Of a stretch of 64,000 nt of DNA, positions 17,804 through 26,277 are shown in pieces. The stretch lies in assembly GCF_000244875.1 (NCBI RefSeq), contig NC_016791.1, positions 2,361,001 through 2,425,000 of the forward strand, given 5' to 3'. Within the stretch, counting starts at the first letter, position 1. Each line of letters begins with the position of its first letter. This DNA is from Clostridium sp. BNL1100 (GTDB lineage: Bacteria > Bacillota > Clostridia > Acetivibrionales > DSM-1351). A model generated the notes under the pieces. It was given only the letters and a program-made list of their open reading frames with translations. It was not told the origin of the DNA and made no database searches. A program made the position numbers and the translations under genes.

Positions 17804-18166
17804 CTACTTAACTAAGTCGGGCCTTAATACCTGAGCCCCTTTAAGATATACATGATTAATTTCGATGTTACTCTTTTCAGTATTAATGTGTATCAGCACT
17901 CGTATGCATTTTCCCAGACTGCCCGGAACGTTTATTTCGTTTGTACACATAAGAGGAATATCGTTCCAACCTATTTGTCTTGCAGCTACTGCCGGAAAAG
18001 TTGCATTCAAATCATGTGTAACCGTAAATATTGCACTTATTATATCTGTATTTTCTAAAGAATTTCTTTCTATAATTTCCACAAGAAGCTCTTTTGTTCC
18101 TTCCAAAATTAACTCTTTTGTATTTTCTGATACCGTTATTGCCCCTCTTACCGCTCTTACAGCCAT
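17804..18166 (-). CDS. aroH: Chorismate mutase, AroH class
   Basis: Converts chorismate to prephenate for Phe and Tyr synthesis. The 120-residue protein has the AroH-class start [14 protein letters not shown] with the catalytic Arg in VRGA, the [13 protein letters not shown] block, and VRVLIH near the C-terminus. Monofunctional AroH proteins of this length form trimers. GGAGAG precedes the ATG. It lies between the hutP-like gene and cmk on the same strand. Confidence 0.94.
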   Translation of the reverse strand: MAVRAVRGAITVSENTKELILEGTKELLVEIIERNSLENTDIISAIFTVTHDLNATFPAVAARQIGWNDIPLMCTNEINVPGSLGKCIRVLIHINTEKSNIEINHVYLKGAQVLRPDLVK

Positions 18167-18196
18167 TAGTCTCTCCTTAAAAATGGTATTTTAAAT

Positions 18197-18616
18197 CTAT
18201 ACAACTCTATGTCCAAGTCCTATTGAAACCTCGTTTAAATTCAAGAGACCTATACCGAAAAACACGGCAACACTTACATGATCCTTATACCTAGCTATTC
18301 CGATTTTCCCTCCGACATTCAAGCCTATTGCCTTTGGCATTATCTGCGATATGGCCTCTCTTGTTGCACCTGCTACGGCACCCTGCTCTGCATGACTTTC
18401 GCTAATTACTCCTTCACGTTTTGACGATACAACTGCTCTCTCCACAATCTTCATAACTGATGAAATAAACTCACCACCATAGTCAACAGCAGCAGTGTTT
18501 ATGCCTGATTGCAGAAATTCTTGCTGAAGCTTCTTCTCAGTTGTCCTGTCATTGGTTAGTGCAATTCTTATTGCTGCACTTGCTATTTCTTTGCTTCCAA
18601 ATTCTTCATTAGCCAT
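18197..18616 (-). CDS. HutP-family RNA-binding antiterminator homologue
   Basis: A 139-residue protein that matches HutP, which in Bacillus binds the hut leader RNA with L-histidine and Mg2+. The ESHAEQGAVAGATREAI and C-terminal VSIGLGHRVV blocks are recognisable. No hut genes are in the window. Recalled against Bacillus HutP, the His in ESHA and the His in GLGH are kept, but the second His of the ESHALYH motif is replaced by Gly (ESHAEQG), so metal-histidine binding may differ. It probably acts on another RNA. GGAGG precedes the ATG. Confidence 0.85.
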   Translation of the reverse strand: MANEEFGSKEIASAAIRIALTNDRTTEKKLQQEFLQSGINTAAVDYGGEFISSVMKIVERAVVSSKREGVISESHAEQGAVAGATREAISQIMPKAIGLNVGGKIGIARYKDHVSVAVFFGIGLLNLNEVSIGLGHRVV

Positions 18617-18734
18617 ATTAACCTCCGCTAGCCATAGTGCGACTACTAATAATTATTATATATTTTTACTCATATTCAACTCAAAAGAACGATGATTGTA
18701 ACATTTATTACCTTATTAGGAGTTTTAAGTCAAC

Positions 18735-18767
18735 AAAAACCTATACAGTTAAATTATATAGGTTTTT
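18735..18767. terminator. Terminator after the 162-residue membrane protein gene
   Basis: AAAAACCTATA (18735-18745) pairs with TATAGGTTTTT (18757-18767) around an 11-base loop, with T-rich flanks on both strands. It lies about 50 bases past the stop of the minus-strand gene at 18816. Confidence 0.75.
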
Positions 18768-18815
18768 CTATTATAAAACAATAATTAAGTTAATTTTGTC
18801 AAAGACATAAACCAA

Positions 18816-19301
18816 TTAATTAAACTGGATTTTAACCAATTTCTTAATATTACGTTCAATATTTGCAATTGCATTTATACACTTATTGTTTATGTTTGAT
18901 GAAGCATTTTGCACCTTGATAATGTGGCTTATCTGGCTTTCGCTGCCGTCAATCTCTATGACATCTCCATCGTTCACATTAATGGGGATTTCTATCTTGT
19001 CAAATACTGCAACCTGTTCACCATTCACCAGTATCTTGGCCTGCGGATCAGGCTCTTCATCAATCAGCTCCAAAGTCACCTTTCCTCTTCCATAGAGGTA
19101 TTCGTCACTTCCAAGAGGTATTCCCACAGACTTATCCATAATATTCAGACGAACCCGTACTGAAGGCACTGACAGGACGATCTGAACAGATATAAGTACT
19201 ATAAAAAATATAATACAAGTCCGAAACAATATCTTTTCTAATGATGATGTTTTATCTGTTTGAGTAACTTTATCATTGTTCCTTTTCAAGTTAATTTTCA
19301 T
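18816..19301 (-). CDS. Unknown single-pass membrane protein
   Basis: I do not recognise this 161-residue protein. It has a charged cytoplasmic head (1-25), one membrane segment (about 27-50), and an extracytoplasmic beta-rich domain (SVGIPLGSDEYLYGRGKVTLELIDEEPDPQAKILVNG as a region) of Ig-like character. The open frame extends 24 codons upstream, but the ATG at 19301 has TTGAGG 8 bases before it and starts the Lys-rich head, so I use it. It sits between the HutP-like and HI0933-type genes. Confidence 0.75.
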   Translation of the reverse strand: MKINLKRNNDKVTQTDKTSSLEKILFRTCIIFFIVLISVQIVLSVPSVRVRLNIMDKSVGIPLGSDEYLYGRGKVTLELIDEEPDPQAKILVNGEQVAVFDKIEIPINVNDGDVIEIDGSESQISHIIKVQNASSNINNKCINAIANIERNIKKLVKIQFN

Positions 19302-19388
19302 ATACCAAGCCTCAATTTGTTTATTTACTGTTAATATGTACAAACTTTCGGCCAAATACACATAATTTCCCAAAATTGATTATAACTT

Positions 19389-20615
19389 TTAGCAATTTAA
19401 CCCTGCAAGGTAGCCTGTTGAAAAGGCAATTGTAAGATTAAAGCCGCCTGTGTATGCGTCAACGTCAATTACTTCACCAGCCATAAATAAACCGCTTATT
19501 TTTTTTGATTCCATGGTTGAGGGATTTATTTCACTTGTTTTTATTCCACCAGCTGTGACTATGGCTTCCTTAATTGGCCTTGCACCGATGATAGTAATTT
19601 TAAGGCTTTTTAGCAGTGTGACAAGTCTTTTTCTTTCTTCTTTTGTAATTTGATGTACAGGTTTCTCAGGATTGATTTCAGATAACTTTATTATAACGGG
19701 AATGAACTTTTGAGGCAGTAGATCATCCAGTGAATTTTTATATTGTTTTCTTGAATATTTGTCAAAATCCCTCTGAACTCTCTCATCTAGTTTTTCCAAA
19801 GTCAATGCGGGTTTTAAATCCAAAAAGAGAGCTACATTTTTAAAATCATAAGAGAGTAAATGTCTACTTGCACTCAGAATTACCGGCCCTGACACTCCAA
19901 AATGAGTGAAAATCATTTCACCAAAGTCGTTATATATCTCCCTACCGTTTCTGTTTTTAAATGAAACAAAAACATTTTTAAGGGAAAGTCCTTGTAAATC
20001 TCTAATCCAATCTTCCTGTGTAATAAGAGGTACGAGGGATGGTTTTAACGGAGTTATGGTGTGGCCCAGCTTTCTCACCATTTCATATCCGTCCCCGGTT
20101 GAGCCTGTTCCCGGATAAGACATTCCGCCTACCGCAAGTATAACCGATTCAGCCTCAACAGTGCTTCCATCAGCAAGGCGAACTCCGGTCACTTTATTGT
20201 CTTGGGCAAGAATTTCAGTAGCTGTCGCTTCTGTATTTATTTTAACACCATTTGATTTAAGGAAATCCAAAAGCGTGTTCAATACATCTCTGGAAGAATC
20301 TGATTCAGGAAAAACCCTTCCACCTCGTTCTACTTTGGTACGAAGTCCCTTTTGATTGAAAAAATCAATTAAATCCTGATTTGAAAACGTATAAAAAGCC
20401 GAGTAAAGGAAGTTCCCATTCCCCGGCGTATTTTCTATCAAACCTTCAACATCAGTATCATTAGTAATATTACATCTGCCTTTACCTGATATTAAAAGTT
20501 TTTTGCCAAGCCTGCTGTTTTTCTCCAATAAAATAACGTCCCGTCCTCTTCCGGCTGCAATTCCTGCAGCCATTATTCCTGCCGGGCCGCCTCCAATTAC
20601 TATTACTTTACCCAT
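19389..20615 (-). CDS. HI0933/YhiN-family FAD flavoprotein
   Basis: A 408-residue NAD(P)/FAD-dependent oxidoreductase of the HI0933 family (often called BaiN-like). The FAD-binding Rossmann motif VIGGGPAGIMAAGIAA is at the N-terminus, SGKGRCNITN follows at about 45-54, and the C-terminus has GLFMAGEVIDVDAYTGGFNL, a second FAD contact. The physiological substrate of the family is not settled. AAGGA precedes the ATG. It is co-directional with the RpiR regulator 20 bases upstream and could be its target. Confidence 0.9.
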   Translation of the reverse strand: MGKVIVIGGGPAGIMAAGIAAGRGRDVILLEKNSRLGKKLLISGKGRCNITNDTDVEGLIENTPGNGNFLYSAFYTFSNQDLIDFFNQKGLRTKVERGGRVFPESDSSRDVLNTLLDFLKSNGVKINTEATATEILAQDNKVTGVRLADGSTVEAESVILAVGGMSYPGTGSTGDGYEMVRKLGHTITPLKPSLVPLITQEDWIRDLQGLSLKNVFVSFKNRNGREIYNDFGEMIFTHFGVSGPVILSASRHLLSYDFKNVALFLDLKPALTLEKLDERVQRDFDKYSRKQYKNSLDDLLPQKFIPVIIKLSEINPEKPVHQITKEERKRLVTLLKSLKITIIGARPIKEAIVTAGGIKTSEINPSTMESKKISGLFMAGEVIDVDAYTGGFNLTIAFSTGYLAGLNC

Positions 20616-20635
20616 ATGTGTCCTTTCAACGTAAA

Positions 20636-21529
20636 TTACAGTTTTTCATCATGATATTCGTCTTTTTCGTATACCTCATATTCATCCCATATCTTTTCAA
20701 GCTTTTCAAAGGTATTGTAGACATCATTTTTCCTTCTCATACCTACTGCTACTATTAATGCATTTATAAGGCTTAAAGGAGCAACAAGTGAATCTACGAA
20801 GGAAGCCATATCGCTTCTGGCCAATAAATACTGGTTGGCAGCCTGTGCAACCGGCGAATCTGCACTGTCAGTAATGGCAATTGTGTTAACCCCCTGGTCT
20901 TTTGCAAACTGTAATGCCTTTATAGTTCTTTTAGAGTAACGTGGATAACTAATCCCAATAACAACGTCCCCAGGCTGTGCTTTTATGATTTGTTCAAACA
21001 TTTCGCTGACACTTGTGGTATGAACAAGTCTTATATTATCAAATATCAAATTGAAGTAGAAACCAAGAAAACTTGCAAGAGGAGCAGAACTTCTTACCCC
21101 AAGAATGAATATCCTTTTTGCTCCCAATATGGTTTCAACTATTTCATTGAAATTGTTTGTGTCCATTTGTTCAAGTGTTAATTTTATTTTATCCATATCA
21201 GATTGCAATACACTCTTTAGTATATTGTCTTCATTGAGCCTATTCGATGATACCTCTATTCGCTGTACTGAAGTAAGCTTGCTTTTTATAAGCTCCTGAA
21301 GGACCTTCTGAAGCTTAGGATACCCATCAAATCCCAATTCTATAGCAAATCTTACTACAGTGGATTCACTCACGCCTACTATTTCTCCAAGCTTGGCTGC
21401 AGTAACAAATGCAGCCTTGTCATAATGGTTTGTTATATAGTTGGCTATAAGTTTCTGACCCTTACTGAAATCATTATATTTCTGTTGTATTAAACTCAAT
21501 AAATCGTTATTTTTAAGGCTGTTATTCAT
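20636..21529 (-). CDS. RpiR/MurR-family transcriptional regulator
   Basis: A 297-residue repressor-type protein: an N-terminal RpiR helix-turn-helix (about 10-80, with VTAAKLGEIVGVSESTVVRFAIELG as region) and a C-terminal SIS sugar-phosphate-binding domain (about 120-260, with IFILGVRSSAPLASFLG and VVIGISYPRYSKRTI). Members sense phosphosugars such as GlcNAc-6P or MurNAc-6P. The ATG at 21529 is chosen since GGAGGAG lies 4-5 bases before it; an ATG six codons earlier lacks a site. No sugar catabolic genes adjoin it, so its regulon is elsewhere or is the flavoprotein gene. Confidence 0.92.
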   Translation of the reverse strand: MNNSLKNNDLLSLIQQKYNDFSKGQKLIANYITNHYDKAAFVTAAKLGEIVGVSESTVVRFAIELGFDGYPKLQKVLQELIKSKLTSVQRIEVSSNRLNEDNILKSVLQSDMDKIKLTLEQMDTNNFNEIVETILGAKRIFILGVRSSAPLASFLGFYFNLIFDNIRLVHTTSVSEMFEQIIKAQPGDVVIGISYPRYSKRTIKALQFAKDQGVNTIAITDSADSPVAQAANQYLLARSDMASFVDSLVAPLSLINALIVAVGMRRKNDVYNTFEKLEKIWDEYEVYEKDEYHDEKL

Positions 21530-21708
21530 AATCTCCTCCAAATGCACTTCTAAACAATATAACTTATATATTACCTTTTTGCAGGAAAAAAATCAAGCAA
21601 TTGCATTTTTTTAAGTACATAGAATCTAGAAATAACTTTATTAATATTATTTCAAAACCTACTAATAATATTGATATACATAATCAGCAGGAGGTTAAAA
21701 TACTGAAT

Positions 21709-22353
21709 ATGATACAAATTGACGATGCTGGAAGCGGAAGCTTTATTGGCGGTACATGTATCGGTTTTTACAGACCTGAAACAAACGAATATTACTTTGA
21801 TATTATTCCTGTGGAGCTTTATAATACAGATAACTTTAAAAAAAAATTGTATCTGGACGATGTTGTTGAAATAGCCAAGAAGGCCTTTAAAGCTCTTCGT
21901 GTATCAAAGTCTGAATCAATTGAAATTTGCAGAGGCTATATGTTTGAGAGGCTGAAGTGCTGGTTGACAGAAGAAGGCTTTTGTTGGTACGTAACCCAGA
22001 TAACTGGACGGATACAGGAAGTTGTTGAAAAGAACTTTGAGCTATATGCAGTTAATCTCGGACTTCCTAATGATTATATAAAATTTACCAGATTCCCCTT
22101 TCACTTCCATAAACTTCTCAGATGGGTGCTGTCTGATTATGAAAACAGGATTAACCTGTGTAAGGTTGGATGGAAGAGCTGGCAAAAGATTAAAGATATT
22201 ACCCCTACATTGAGTTATTCACAAATCCAGCAGTCAAATTTTGTATGTCTTAAATGCGGAAAACATATAAAAAAGGGCTCAGACGTTGCTGTACTTGAGT
22301 TTTTCAGTAATAAGCAAAATTTTATTTATCTTCACAGCGGGTGTGAAAATTAA
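21709..22353 (+). CDS. Unknown conserved-looking protein with C-terminal Cys/His cluster
   Basis: I do not recognise this 214-residue protein. Its N-terminus MIQIDDAGSGSFIGGT has an acidic beta-strand look reminiscent of RNase H-like folds, then YYFDIIPVELY. The C-terminus has FVCLKCGKHIKKG and a final YLHSGCEN, a likely zinc-binding set (three Cys, one or two His). The frame is open from a TTG at 21601, but AGGAGG sits at 21689-21694: this is 8 bases before a CTG (21703) and 14 before the ATG (21709), so translation probably starts at one of these. It stands alone between divergent and convergent neighbours. Confidence 0.65.
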   Translation: MIQIDDAGSGSFIGGTCIGFYRPETNEYYFDIIPVELYNTDNFKKKLYLDDVVEIAKKAFKALRVSKSESIEICRGYMFERLKCWLTEEGFCWYVTQITGRIQEVVEKNFELYAVNLGLPNDYIKFTRFPFHFHKLLRWVLSDYENRINLCKVGWKSWQKIKDITPTLSYSQIQQSNFVCLKCGKHIKKGSDVAVLEFFSNKQNFIYLHSGCEN

Positions 22354-22361
22354 TTTGAAGC

Positions 22362-22390
22362 AAAAAACCCCCACAGTTTTACCGTGGAGG
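22362..22390 (-). terminator. Terminator of the carboxylase cluster
   Basis: On the minus strand CCTCCACGG pairs with CTGTGGGGG (two G-U pairs) around TAAAA, followed by six T residues. It lies 38 bases after the stop of the 5S-like gene and close to the end of the convergent unknown gene. Confidence 0.85.
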
Positions 22391-22428
22391 TCTCGCAATT
22401 GTGAAAAATTAAAACGGGGTTTTATGTT

Positions 22429-23961
22429 TTATATCTTTGTTCTGAATCTATCAAGCATACCGTACAGACCCCATCTGTTCTGATTTTGGTTAATCTTTGA
22501 GATGTTGCCGATTCTGTACTCTCTGCCGTCTCTTTCACCCATTTCATTGACTACGGCTGATATTGCTGCTACAACTTCGGGTTTTATTCCGTCTGCTGCT
22601 GGTGCAGTAGCCTTATTTCTATCCTCAATACGCTGTTTAAAGAACTTCTCGGCTACCTGAGGAAGCATTGCGTATGAAAGTATATCTTCATCCTGCTCTA
22701 TATAGTCCTTAACAGCTTCTCTAATCTTTTCAAGCTCAGGCTCAATAAGATCTGCAGGTCTGCATGTAATTGGCTTTTCATCACCCAGAATCTTAGTTTT
22801 TATCTCATCACTAATAGGTGCAGGTGTTTTACCGTATTCACCCTTTACAACGCCTTTTGATTCCTTTGGTACCATCTTGTATCTCTCACCAGTCAATACA
22901 TTAAGCACCGCCTGGGTACCAACTATCTGACTTGATGGTGTAACAAGTGGAGGATAACCGAAATCAGCTCTTACTCTTGGAACTTCCTTAAGAACCTCTT
23001 CATATTTATCCAGAGCATTTGACTGCTTCAATTGGGAAACGAGATTTGAAAGCATTCCTCCGGGTACCTGATAAATAAGTGTGTTAACGTCAACACCCAT
23101 TACTTTTACATCCAATAGTCCGCTTTCTATATATTTTTCTTTAAGAGGTCTGAAATAGTCTGCAATTTCACTGAGTTTTTCCAAATCCAGTCCTGTATCG
23201 AATTCAGTTCCCTTTAAAGTTGCTACCAACGGCTCTGTAGGCGGCTGTGACGTTCCCATTGACATAGGTGAAATTGCACAGTCAACAACATCAACACCTG
23301 CTTCTATAGCCTTCAGATATGTCATTGATGCTACACCGCTTGTATAGTGCGTGTGCAACTGTATTGGTATCTTTACACTTTCTTTTAGAGCTCTTACCAA
23401 TTCGTATGCCTGATACGGTACTAAAAGTCCAGCCATGTCCTTGATACAGATAGAGTCTGCTCCCATGCTCTCCAACTGTTTTGCATCTTTTACAAAAAGT
23501 TCAAGATTATGAACCGGGCTTATTGTGTAGCAGATACAGCCCTGAGCATGGCCGCCTTCTTTTTTACATGCCTTAATTGCCGTCTCAATATTTCTGGCAT
23601 CATTCAATGCGTCAAATATTCTCATTATGTCCATACCGTTTGCAACTGCTTTTTGGACAAAGTATTCAACTATATCATCTGCATAATGCTTATATCCTAA
23701 AAGGTTCTGACCTCTAAGCAGCATTTGCAGAGGTGTCTTTTTTGCAACATCTTTTATTTTTCTCAGTCTCATCCATGGATCTTCATTTAAAAATCTCATA
23801 CATGAATCAAAAGTAGCTCCACCCCAAGCTTCCAGCGAATGGTAACCAACATTGTCAAGCTTCTCAACAATGGGAAGCATATCTTCGGTCTTCATTCTGG
23901 TTGCTATAAGGGACTGGTGAGCATCTCTTAATACTGTTTCCGTAATTCTTACGCCTGCCAT
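22429..23961 (-). CDS. Oxaloacetate decarboxylase alpha / transcarboxylase 5S-type subunit
   Basis: Biotin-dependent carboxyltransferase that moves CO2 between oxaloacetate/pyruvate and carboxybiotin. The 510 residues begin with the aldolase-type barrel: TETVLRDAHQSLIATRM (substrate Asp), SLEAWGGATFD, the metal-binding HTHYTSG region and the catalytic Lys in SICIKDMAG, followed by the conserved carboxylase domain. The C-terminal biotinyl domain present in OadA and pyruvate carboxylase is absent; it is supplied by the separate gene 32 bases upstream. This split matches the Propionibacterium transcarboxylase 5S subunit. The partner on the same strand is the 12S-like subunit. Confidence 0.92.
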   Translation of the reverse strand: MAGVRITETVLRDAHQSLIATRMKTEDMLPIVEKLDNVGYHSLEAWGGATFDSCMRFLNEDPWMRLRKIKDVAKKTPLQMLLRGQNLLGYKHYADDIVEYFVQKAVANGMDIMRIFDALNDARNIETAIKACKKEGGHAQGCICYTISPVHNLELFVKDAKQLESMGADSICIKDMAGLLVPYQAYELVRALKESVKIPIQLHTHYTSGVASMTYLKAIEAGVDVVDCAISPMSMGTSQPPTEPLVATLKGTEFDTGLDLEKLSEIADYFRPLKEKYIESGLLDVKVMGVDVNTLIYQVPGGMLSNLVSQLKQSNALDKYEEVLKEVPRVRADFGYPPLVTPSSQIVGTQAVLNVLTGERYKMVPKESKGVVKGEYGKTPAPISDEIKTKILGDEKPITCRPADLIEPELEKIREAVKDYIEQDEDILSYAMLPQVAEKFFKQRIEDRNKATAPAADGIKPEVVAAISAVVNEMGERDGREYRIGNISKINQNQNRWGLYGMLDRFRTKI

Positions 23962-23993
23962 TTTTCCATCTCCTTTGCGGTAAAGTCAGCCTT

Positions 23994-24362
23994 TTAGGCT
24001 ATAGATACCATTAATTCTCCAGCAGTAACAGACTTTCCGGCTTCAACAGTTAAAGTAGTTATTTTACCGTCAGCCGGTGCTACTATTTCATTCTCCATTT
24101 TCATGGCTTCCAGTATTAAAAGCACCTGTCCTTTTTTAACCTCGTCACCGAGATTAACCTTTACCTTTAAAACAGTTCCCGGCATTGGAGCAGCAACATC
24201 CCCTGCCTTGCCTGCCTGAGGCTGTGCAGATTTTGCAGCCGCAGTCTGCCCTGGTTTGGAGGCTCTTGGCTTTGGAGCAGCCGCAACCGGTCTTCCTCCG
24301 CCAACTTCTTGAACCTCTACTTCATAAGGAGTTCCGTTTACCTTAATTATATATTTATTCAT
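23994..24362 (-). CDS. Biotin carboxyl carrier protein (1.3S-type)
   Basis: A 122-residue carrier with an N-terminal strand segment, a flexible Ala-Pro-Lys linker (about 25-55) and a biotinyl domain with EAMKMEN, K88 being the biotin site. GGAGG is 9 bases before the ATG at 24362; the ATG nine bases earlier directly abuts the site and is unlikely. It lies between the 12S- and 5S-like genes, the carrier between the two half-reactions. Confidence 0.93.
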   Translation of the reverse strand: MNKYIIKVNGTPYEVEVQEVGGGRPVAAAPKPRASKPGQTAAAKSAQPQAGKAGDVAAPMPGTVLKVKVNLGDEVKKGQVLLILEAMKMENEIVAPADGKITTLTVEAGKSVTAGELMVSIA

Positions 24363-24395
24363 TACACTCATCCTCCAGATATTTTGTTTCCTATA

Positions 24396-25946
24396 TTATA
24401 GCGGAATGTTACCATGCTTCTTTGAAGGCCTGTTTTCCCTCTTCGTATCCAACATTTCCAGTGCCTTTATAATTTTTATTCTTGTTTCAGAAGGCTCTAT
24501 AACATCATCAATATAACCTCTTGATGCTGCTACATAAGGATTTGAAAATTTGTCTCTGTATTCCGCAATCTTTTCCTGTCTGGTTTCTGCCGGATTTTCA
24601 GACGCTGTAATGTCCTTTTTGAATATGATATTTGCTGCTCCGTCAGGTCCCATAACAGCTATTTCAGCTGATGGCCATGCCAAAACCATATCTGCTCCGA
24701 TTGTTTTGCTGTTCATGGCAATGTAAGCTCCGCCATATGCCTTTCTGAGAATGACATTTATCTTTGGAACTGTTGCTTCTGAGAATGCATATAAGAGTTT
24801 TGCACCATGGCGGATTATACCGTTATGCTCCTGTGCCACACCGGGTAGGAATGCAGGTACATCTGTCAATGAAACTACAGGTATATTAAAAGCATCACAG
24901 AAACGGACAAAACGTGCCGCCTTATCAGCTGCATTCATATCAAGGGAGCCAGCCATTACTTTTGGCTGATTCGCAACAATACCAACACTTTTGCCATTCA
25001 TTCTTGCAAATCCGATTATTATATTCTGAGCGAAATAACTTTGAATTTCAAAGAAATCGCCATCATCTACTACTTCAGCTATTACGTCAAACATATCGTA
25101 AGGTTTGTTTGATTCTTCAGGAATAATACTATTTAGGCTTTCGGCTAATCTGTCAGCAGCATCAGACACTCCGTAGTACATAGTATCTGATACGTTATTA
25201 TCCGGAATAAAGCTTAAAAGTCTCTTTATATCTTCTATGCACTCTTCTTCACTTGAAGACTTGAAATGTGCCACACCGCTTACAGCAGTATGAACGTCTG
25301 CACCTCCCAGATTTTCAACTGATACGTCTTCACCCGTAACAGACTTGATTACCTGTGGTCCTGTAATAAACATCTGACTTGTTTTTTCTACCATAAATAT
25401 AAAGTCGGTTATAGCCGGTGAATAAACGGCACCGCCTGCACATGGCCCCATTATTACTGATATCTGGGGAATGACACCTGATGCGAGAGTATTTCTGTAA
25501 AAAATATCTCCATAACCTGAAAGTGCATCCAAACCTTCCTCGATACGAGCTCCGCCCGAATCATTAATTGCTAAAAAAGGTGCTCCCATTTTCAGAGCCA
25601 TATCCATAACCTTTGTAATCTTCTTTGCGTGCATCTCTCCCAATGAACCGCCTATAACAGTAAAGTCCTGAGACGCTACAAAAACTTTTCTGCCGTTAAC
25701 TGTTCCGTAACCGGTAACAACCCCGTCACCAGGAAGTTTCTTCTTCTGCATACCAAAGTCAAAGCATCTGGATTCTATGAATGCATCTACTTCAACAAAA
25801 CTGTTCTCGTCAAATAACAAATCGATCCTTTCTCTGGCAGACAGCTTTCCATCTGCGTGTCTTTTTGCTATTTTCTCTTCTCCGCCGCCCTGAGCTATAG
25901 TTGTCTTCATATTTTTTAGATTTTGTATCTTTTCAATTTGTGACAT
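24396..25946 (-). CDS. Acyl-CoA carboxyltransferase (transcarboxylase 12S-type)
   Basis: A 516-residue crotonase-fold carboxyltransferase that exchanges carboxyl groups between acyl-CoA (methylmalonyl- or malonyl-CoA) and biotin. Family hallmarks are HADGKLSARERIDLLFD, QDFTVIGGSLGEMHAKKI, the oxyanion-hole Gly-Gly motifs around GPCAGGAVYSPA and the second GGAYIAMNSK. It is first in the cluster 12S, 1.3S, 5S. No biotin carboxylase or sodium-pump subunit is adjacent. That points to a transcarboxylase coupling oxaloacetate/pyruvate with acyl-CoA, though a separately encoded OadB or AccC cannot be excluded. Confidence 0.92.
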   Translation of the reverse strand: MSQIEKIQNLKNMKTTIAQGGGEEKIAKRHADGKLSARERIDLLFDENSFVEVDAFIESRCFDFGMQKKKLPGDGVVTGYGTVNGRKVFVASQDFTVIGGSLGEMHAKKITKVMDMALKMGAPFLAINDSGGARIEEGLDALSGYGDIFYRNTLASGVIPQISVIMGPCAGGAVYSPAITDFIFMVEKTSQMFITGPQVIKSVTGEDVSVENLGGADVHTAVSGVAHFKSSSEEECIEDIKRLLSFIPDNNVSDTMYYGVSDAADRLAESLNSIIPEESNKPYDMFDVIAEVVDDGDFFEIQSYFAQNIIIGFARMNGKSVGIVANQPKVMAGSLDMNAADKAARFVRFCDAFNIPVVSLTDVPAFLPGVAQEHNGIIRHGAKLLYAFSEATVPKINVILRKAYGGAYIAMNSKTIGADMVLAWPSAEIAVMGPDGAANIIFKKDITASENPAETRQEKIAEYRDKFSNPYVAASRGYIDDVIEPSETRIKIIKALEMLDTKRENRPSKKHGNIPL

Positions 25947-26036
25947 GCAATCACCTCTTTAAAATATATACTAGATAAATTATTCTATAAATTCAACGTG
26001 TTAATTCTCAAATTGATAATTTATCCGGCAGTTTCA

Positions 26037-26052
26037 TAACTATTATTAGTTA
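26037..26052. repeat. Palindrome in the carboxylase leader
   Basis: TAACTA and TAGTTA arms separated by TTAT lie between the carboxylase promoter and its first gene. It could be an operator or chance in AT-rich DNA. Confidence 0.35.
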
Positions 26053-26068
26053 TTAGCACCTAGTAATA

Positions 26069-26097
26069 ATTATATTATATTAGGAAAAGAGTGTCAA
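26069..26097 (-). promoter_or_regulatory. Consensus SigA promoter of the carboxylase cluster
   Basis: On the minus strand TTGACA (26097-26092), 17 bases and TATAAT (26074-26069) match the SigA consensus perfectly. The leader to the 12S gene is about 115 nt. The 331-base gap 25947-26277 holds this promoter, the palindrome at 26037 and the two sigI promoters; I see nothing else in it. Confidence 0.85.
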
Positions 26098-26182
26098 TAT
26101 AGCTTATATACTCTCCTTAAATTTATTTGATACAACATGGAAATTTATATATAATAGTAGATATTTAATTATGTCAACACAA

Positions 26183-26211
26183 TTGCTGTTTATAGGTTTG
26201 TTTTATAAAAT
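26183..26211 (+). promoter_or_regulatory. SigA-type promoter upstream of sigI
   Basis: TTGCTG (26183-26188), a 17-base spacer and TAAAAT (26206-26211) could give basal transcription of sigI-rsgI. Confidence 0.5.
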
Positions 26212-26221
26212 TTTTCTGTTT

Positions 26222-26250
26222 GCCCCCTCAAAACAGAATGTACTTGCGAA
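26222..26250 (+). promoter_or_regulatory. Candidate SigI-dependent promoter of sigI
   Basis: A C-rich -35 element GCCCCCTCAAAA (26222-26233) is followed, 19 bases after the C run, by CGAA (26247-26250). SigI promoters in Bacillus and Clostridium are described as having a C-run -35 with nearby A's and a CGWA -10. This would place a start near 26257, just before the ribosome binding site, and implies autoregulation. Confidence 0.55.
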
Positions 26251-26277
26251 TAATATTGTAAGGAGTGAATATATAAG

